Shown here: one piece after another, positions 60,434 through 64,000 of the stretch
How positions within the stretch are numbered: position 1 is the first letter of the stretch
Layout of the letters: each line of letters opens with the position of its first letter
Notes under the pieces: model-generated
The model's database searches: none
What the model was told of the DNA's origin: nothing
Seen by the model: only the letters and a program-made list of their open reading frames with translations
Origin: Nonomuraea corallina
Lineage (GTDB): Bacteria; Actinomycetota; Actinomycetes; Streptosporangiales; Streptosporangiaceae
DNA: 64,000 bases
Assembly (NCBI RefSeq): GCF_027620315.1
Contig: NZ_JAPNNL010000014.1
Span: forward strand, 1 to 64,000
Direction: 5' to 3'
Translations under genes and position numbers: made by a program

Positions 60434-60711
60434 GGCGACTCCTTCCATTTCCCCGCCGTCAAACTTCATCGCAGGCGCGAAGAAATGCACGGCAACCCTG
60501 CACGGAAGATAGTTGGTTGACCAGGCCATACCAAACCGGCACACAGGGTCGCAACCGCTCCGTTATCGACCTCAAGCGGGACTGTGACCTGGATGCGCCG
60601 TCACCGGCCCTCCGGAAAGCTTTGCCCATTTTTGGGCCTCGCCATCCGGTCCGGGGGGATCGATCATGGCAGGGCATTCCCCAACCGGGGCCACCACTCA
60701 GGAGTCCAGCC

Positions 60712-62598
60712 ATGCACCCCTGGAAGGCAATCGCCGCGCCGCTGGCCGCGGCCATGGTGCTCACCATGGCGTACGCGACCCCCGCGGCGTCGGCGGACAC
60801 CCCCGCCATCACGATCGAGGGAGGCGCGACCCAACCGGTCTTCTCCCGCGCCGACGCGATCAAGCAGACCGTCTTCGTCGAGGTCGCCGGGACCGACAGC
60901 GACAACGACGGCAGCCCCGACCGCGTCGCCGTCGACATCCTCCGGCCCAAGGAGACCGACCAGGGACTCAAGGTCCCGGTCATCATGGAGGCCAGCCCCT
61001 ACTACGCGGGCGGCAACGACGTCGCCAACCACGTCGTGGACGTCGACGAGCACGGCAACCCGCTGCCCAGCACGCTGCGGGGCAGGAGCAAGCTGTCGAG
61101 CGAGCCGTTCGACTCCTACTACGACAACTACTTCGTGCCCCGCGGCTACGCCGTCGCCCTGGTCGAGAACCTCGGCAGCGGCCGCGCCACCGGCTGCCCC
61201 ACCACCGGCGACCGCAACGAGACGGCCGGGCCCAAGGCCGCCATCGACTGGCTCAACGGCCGCGCCAAGGGCTTCGACGCCGACGGCCGGCCGGTCGAGG
61301 CCACCTGGTCCACCGGCAAGGTCGGCATGATCGGCGTCTCGTACAACGGGACCCTGCCGAACGCGGTGGCCGCGACCGGCGTGAAGGGCCTGGAGACGAT
61401 CGTGCCGATCGCCGCGATCTCCTCCTGGTACGACTACTACCGGGCCAACGGCGGCGTGGTCGCGCCCGGCGGGTTCCAGGGTGAGGACGCCGACGTGCTG
61501 GCCAAGTACGTGCTCACCCGGGAGAACGGCCAGGAGGTGTGCGGGCCGGTCATGGACCACCTGACCGCCGCCCAGGACCGGATCACCGGCGACTACAACG
61601 ACTTCTGGGACGACCGCAACTACCTCAACGACGTGCGCAAGGTCCGGGCCAGCGTCTTCCTGGTCCACGGGCTCAACGACTGGAACGTCAAGACCAAGCA
61701 GGCCGCCCAGTGGTGGTACGCGCTGGCCCAGCGGAACGTGCCGCGCAAGATCTGGCTGCACCAGGGCACCCACATGAACCCGTTCAGCCTGCGCACCGTC
61801 GAGTGGCTGCGCCAGTTGCACGGCTGGTTCGACCACTGGCTGTACGGGATCGACAGCGGGATCATGCGTGAGCCGCAGGCGGACGTGGAGATCGAGGCGG
61901 GCGTGTGGGGTCAGCACCGGTCGTGGCCGCTGCCGGGCGCCGCGCCGGTGCGGCTGTGGATGGGCTCGGGCTCGAAGCTCGGCCTGCTGCCGCGTCCCCT
62001 CTCGGCGCGCGAGTCGTTCGTGGACCAGAAGACCCGCACGGCGGAGGAGCTGGTGGAGAACGCCCCGGCCGCCGACCCGAACCGGCTGGCGTACCTCACC
62101 GGCGCGCTGCCGACGGACGTGCGGATCTCCGGCACGCCGACGGTCAGCGTGCGGGCCTCGATGCGGAACGGCGCCTCGCCGTTCCTGACCGCGCTGCTCG
62201 TGGACTACGGCACCGATACGCGGCCGGACGGCAGGCTGGTGTCGACGGGCCAGGAGTACTGCTACGGCCAGGGCGTGCCGGGTGACACCGGCTGCACGGT
62301 GCTGCGCAGGCTGGGCACGGCCGAGACCCCGTACAAGATCGTCAGCCGGGGCTGGCTCGACGTGCGCAACCGGAAGGCCGACGACCGGTCCGAGCCGATC
62401 CGGGCGGGCAAGGAGTACACGTTCTCCTGGGACTTCCAGCCCCAGGACTACCTGTTCAAGAAGGGGCACAGGATCGGCGTCGTGATCATCTCGACCGACC
62501 ACGACTACACCCTGCGCTACCCGGCGGGCACCGAGGTGACGCTGTCGCCCGGCCACTCGTCGGTGCGGCTGCCGGTGGTCTTCGGCAGGATCTCCTGA
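60712..62598 (+). CDS. Secreted X-Pro dipeptidyl-peptidase (S15/CocE family)
   Basis: The 628-residue enzyme has a signal peptide (1-28, ASADT), an alpha/beta-hydrolase core with nucleophile Ser210 in GVSYNG, Asp323 in HGLNDWNV and His354 in GTHMNP, and a C-terminal beta-sandwich (WDFQPQDYLFKKGHRIGV). It would cleave X-Pro dipeptides from the N-terminus of extracellular peptides, and some family members are esterases. AGGAG lies 8 nt before the ATG. It converges with the M20 amidohydrolase gene across a strong shared hairpin. Confidence 0.9.
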   Translation: MHPWKAIAAPLAAAMVLTMAYATPAASADTPAITIEGGATQPVFSRADAIKQTVFVEVAGTDSDNDGSPDRVAVDILRPKETDQGLKVPVIMEASPYYAGGNDVANHVVDVDEHGNPLPSTLRGRSKLSSEPFDSYYDNYFVPRGYAVALVENLGSGRATGCPTTGDRNETAGPKAAIDWLNGRAKGFDADGRPVEATWSTGKVGMIGVSYNGTLPNAVAATGVKGLETIVPIAAISSWYDYYRANGGVVAPGGFQGEDADVLAKYVLTRENGQEVCGPVMDHLTAAQDRITGDYNDFWDDRNYLNDVRKVRASVFLVHGLNDWNVKTKQAAQWWYALAQRNVPRKIWLHQGTHMNPFSLRTVEWLRQLHGWFDHWLYGIDSGIMREPQADVEIEAGVWGQHRSWPLPGAAPVRLWMGSGSKLGLLPRPLSARESFVDQKTRTAEELVENAPAADPNRLAYLTGALPTDVRISGTPTVSVRASMRNGASPFLTALLVDYGTDTRPDGRLVSTGQEYCYGQGVPGDTGCTVLRRLGTAETPYKIVSRGWLDVRNRKADDRSEPIRAGKEYTFSWDFQPQDYLFKKGHRIGVVIISTDHDYTLRYPAGTEVTLSPGHSSVRLPVVFGRIS

Positions 62599-62603
62599 CA
62601 CGC

Positions 62604-62639
62604 GACGGCGGCGGGAGACCGGGGTCTCCCGCCGCCGTC
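62604..62639. terminator. Bidirectional terminator
   Basis: A perfect 17-bp stem (62604-62620 with 62623-62639) with a 2-nt loop lies between two convergent stops, 6 bp after one and 10 bp after the other. Confidence 0.85.
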
Positions 62640-62648
62640 CTGCGCTCG

Positions 62649-63884
62649 TCAGGCCAGCGCGGAGGTGATCTCGTCCGCCGCCGGCACGTGGCTGCTCTCG
62701 AACAGGGCGGTCAGCGCGGTCGTGGCCATGACCCGCACGCCCATCGCGATCGCCCGCTCGTCGATGTCGAACGTGCCCTGGTGGATGTCGTAGGTGACCC
62801 CGGTCTCCGGCGAGCGGGTGCCGAGCCGGGCGAACGCGCCGGGGATCGACTCCAGGTACCAGGCGAAGTCCTCACCGCCGAGCGACTGCGGGGTGGGCAC
62901 CACGGCGCCCGCGCCCAGGGCGCGCTCCGCGGCCTCGCCCAGCATCTGCACGCAGTCCTCGTCGTTGACCACCGGCGGCACGCCGCGGGTGTACTCCATC
63001 GTGGCCTCGATGCCGTACGCGCTCGCGACCGACTCCAGCAGCGCCTTGATCAGGTCGGGCGCGGCGTGCCAGGCGTCCTCGTCGAGGCAGCGGACCGTGC
63101 CCTCGGCCACGCCGTCGTCGGGGATGGCGTTGGCGGCGGTGCCGGCCTCGACCCGGCCCCAGACGAGGCTGAGCGAGGAGCGCGGGTCGATCCTGCGGGA
63201 CAGCGCGGCGGGCAGCTCGGTGAGCACCTTGGCCAGCGCGAAGACCAGGTCGGCGGTGAGGTGCGGGCGGGCGGTGTGACCGCCGGGGCCGGACACCCGG
63301 ATGACGACCCTGTCGCAGGCCGAGGTGATCGGGCCGCTCTTCAGCCCGAGCTGGCCCACGTCGACCCGGGGGTCGCAGTGGAGGCCGAAGATGCGGTCGA
63401 CGCCGCTGATGCCGCCGTGGGCCATGACCTCCAGCGCGCCGCCCGGCAGTTCCTCGGCGGGCTGGAAGATCAGGCGCACCCGGCCGGGCAGCAGCCCGGC
63501 GGCGGCCTGCTGGGCGAGGAAGAGCGAGGTGCCGAGCAGGATCGTGGTGTGCACGTCGTGACCGCACGCGTGGCAGGCGCCGGGGACGGTGGAGCGGTAG
63601 GGCGCGTCCTTCTCGTCCTGGAGCGGCAGCGCGTCGATGTCGGCGCGCAGCGCGATGGTGGGGCCGTCGCCGCTGCCCACGTCGCAGATGAGGCCGGTGC
63701 CGCGCGGGAGCACCGTCGGGGTCAGCCCCGCGGCCACGAGCCGCTCGGCGATCCGCTGGGTCGTGCGGTATTCAGCGAAGGCCAGCTCTGGATGCATGTG
63801 GAGGTCACGGCGGAACGCCACGAGATCCTGCTCGGTCTCCGCCAGGAACGCGTCGAGTTCCCCTCGAAGCTCACGCCCCTGCAT
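62649..63884 (-). CDS. M20-family N-acyl amino acid amidohydrolase
   Basis: A 411-residue metallohydrolase of the hippurate hydrolase/AmiA type. RRDLHMHPELAFAEY lies at the N-terminus, ALRADIDALPLQ, GACHACGHDVHTTILLG with metal-binding Cys/His, FQPAEELPGGA with the catalytic Glu, and LGGEDFAWYLE with the last ligand region. It would release amino acids or auxin-like acids from N-acyl conjugates. No clear ribosome site precedes the ATG. M. tuberculosis has two such genes (amiA1, amiB1) in the corresponding salvage neighbourhood. Confidence 0.92.
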   Translation of the reverse strand: MQGRELRGELDAFLAETEQDLVAFRRDLHMHPELAFAEYRTTQRIAERLVAAGLTPTVLPRGTGLICDVGSGDGPTIALRADIDALPLQDEKDAPYRSTVPGACHACGHDVHTTILLGTSLFLAQQAAAGLLPGRVRLIFQPAEELPGGALEVMAHGGISGVDRIFGLHCDPRVDVGQLGLKSGPITSACDRVVIRVSGPGGHTARPHLTADLVFALAKVLTELPAALSRRIDPRSSLSLVWGRVEAGTAANAIPDDGVAEGTVRCLDEDAWHAAPDLIKALLESVASAYGIEATMEYTRGVPPVVNDEDCVQMLGEAAERALGAGAVVPTPQSLGGEDFAWYLESIPGAFARLGTRSPETGVTYDIHQGTFDIDERAIAMGVRVMATTALTALFESSHVPAADEITSALA

Positions 63885-64000
63885 CAGTCACCATCCCGTC
63901 CCGTGCCGTGCGTCGTCTACTGCCCAGATCGCACGGCTAATAGCGCCGTATTTCGTACTTGTCCCACTGTGGTCGACTGTTCTGTCGGAGCAGCCGTCCG
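63885..64000. other. Upstream region of the M20 gene, no gene seen
   Basis: A noncoding and comparatively AT-rich end of the window. It probably contains the promoter of the minus-strand amidohydrolase, but no element is clear enough to name. Confidence 0.4.

Overview
The window is 64 kb of very GC-rich DNA with actinobacterial habits: GTG and TTG starts, ATGA/GTGA stop-start overlaps, apparently leaderless genes, WXG100 and mycosin proteins, PT-rich linkers and CBM2 modules. Gene content suggests a filamentous soil actinomycete of the Streptosporangiales type (Nonomuraea-like). That placement is inferred from gene families, not from a marker gene. No rRNA, tRNA, CRISPR array, transposase or integrase was seen.

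Regions. (1) 0-9 kb, housekeeping and envelope: a membrane-anchored probable pseudokinase, a mycosin/WXG100 pair, a biotin-dependent carboxylase alpha chain, a Gly/Met-rich membrane protein and a beta-lactamase-fold hydrolase. (2) 9-25.4 kb, a polysaccharide locus entirely on the minus strand that reads as a xyloglucan utilisation locus. It holds a LacI regulator with a GH3 enzyme, a XylR-like ROK repressor, a secreted GH74-CBM2 xyloglucanase, and an operon of GH31 alpha-xylosidase, lipoprotein, two permeases and a secreted GH3. XylR-like operators lie before the ROK, GH74 and GH31 genes. (3) 25.5-34.5 kb, small regulators and oxidoreductases, a deletion scar that fuses an AHSA1 gene to a dihydrofolate reductase-like gene, a TetR gene with twin operators, a helicase-associated protein, a thioredoxin-reductase-like protein with a methyltransferase, and a disulfide-reductase-family flavoprotein. 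(4) 34.5-41.1 kb, a conserved salvage block: tandem Lrp regulator, M20 hydrolase, purine nucleoside phosphorylase and phosphohexomutase, in overlapping genes.

(5) 41.1-49.4 kb is accessory. An ATPase/DUF234 gene is bracketed by clusters of GGTCTCA/TGAGACC palindromes. A TetR-AMP ligase-enoyl-CoA hydratase operon follows. The 3' end of the hydratase gene is duplicated, and a HigBA toxin-antitoxin cassette lies between the two copies. Next come several truncated or frameshifted genes (MarR, NmrA, HTH, SET, GNAT) and a BrnT-like toxin-antitoxin pair.

(6) 49.4-60.4 kb is nucleoside salvage: adenosine deaminase, then on the same strand a Bmp-type nucleoside ABC transporter, cytidine deaminase and thymidine phosphorylase in one overlapping operon. 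(7) 60.7-63.9 kb carries a secreted X-Pro dipeptidyl-peptidase and an M20 amidohydrolase, converging on a strong 17-bp hairpin.

The set lpdA, M20 hydrolase, purine nucleoside phosphorylase, pmmB, add, deoA and cdd is also a neighbourhood in Mycobacterium tuberculosis (Rv3303c-Rv3315c), so region 5 looks like accessory DNA set into a conserved backbone. The most unusual signals are the palindrome-bracketed ATPase, the HigBA cassette between 3'-end duplications, the XylR-like operators linking the xyloglucan genes, and the repeated gene-fusion deletion scars.
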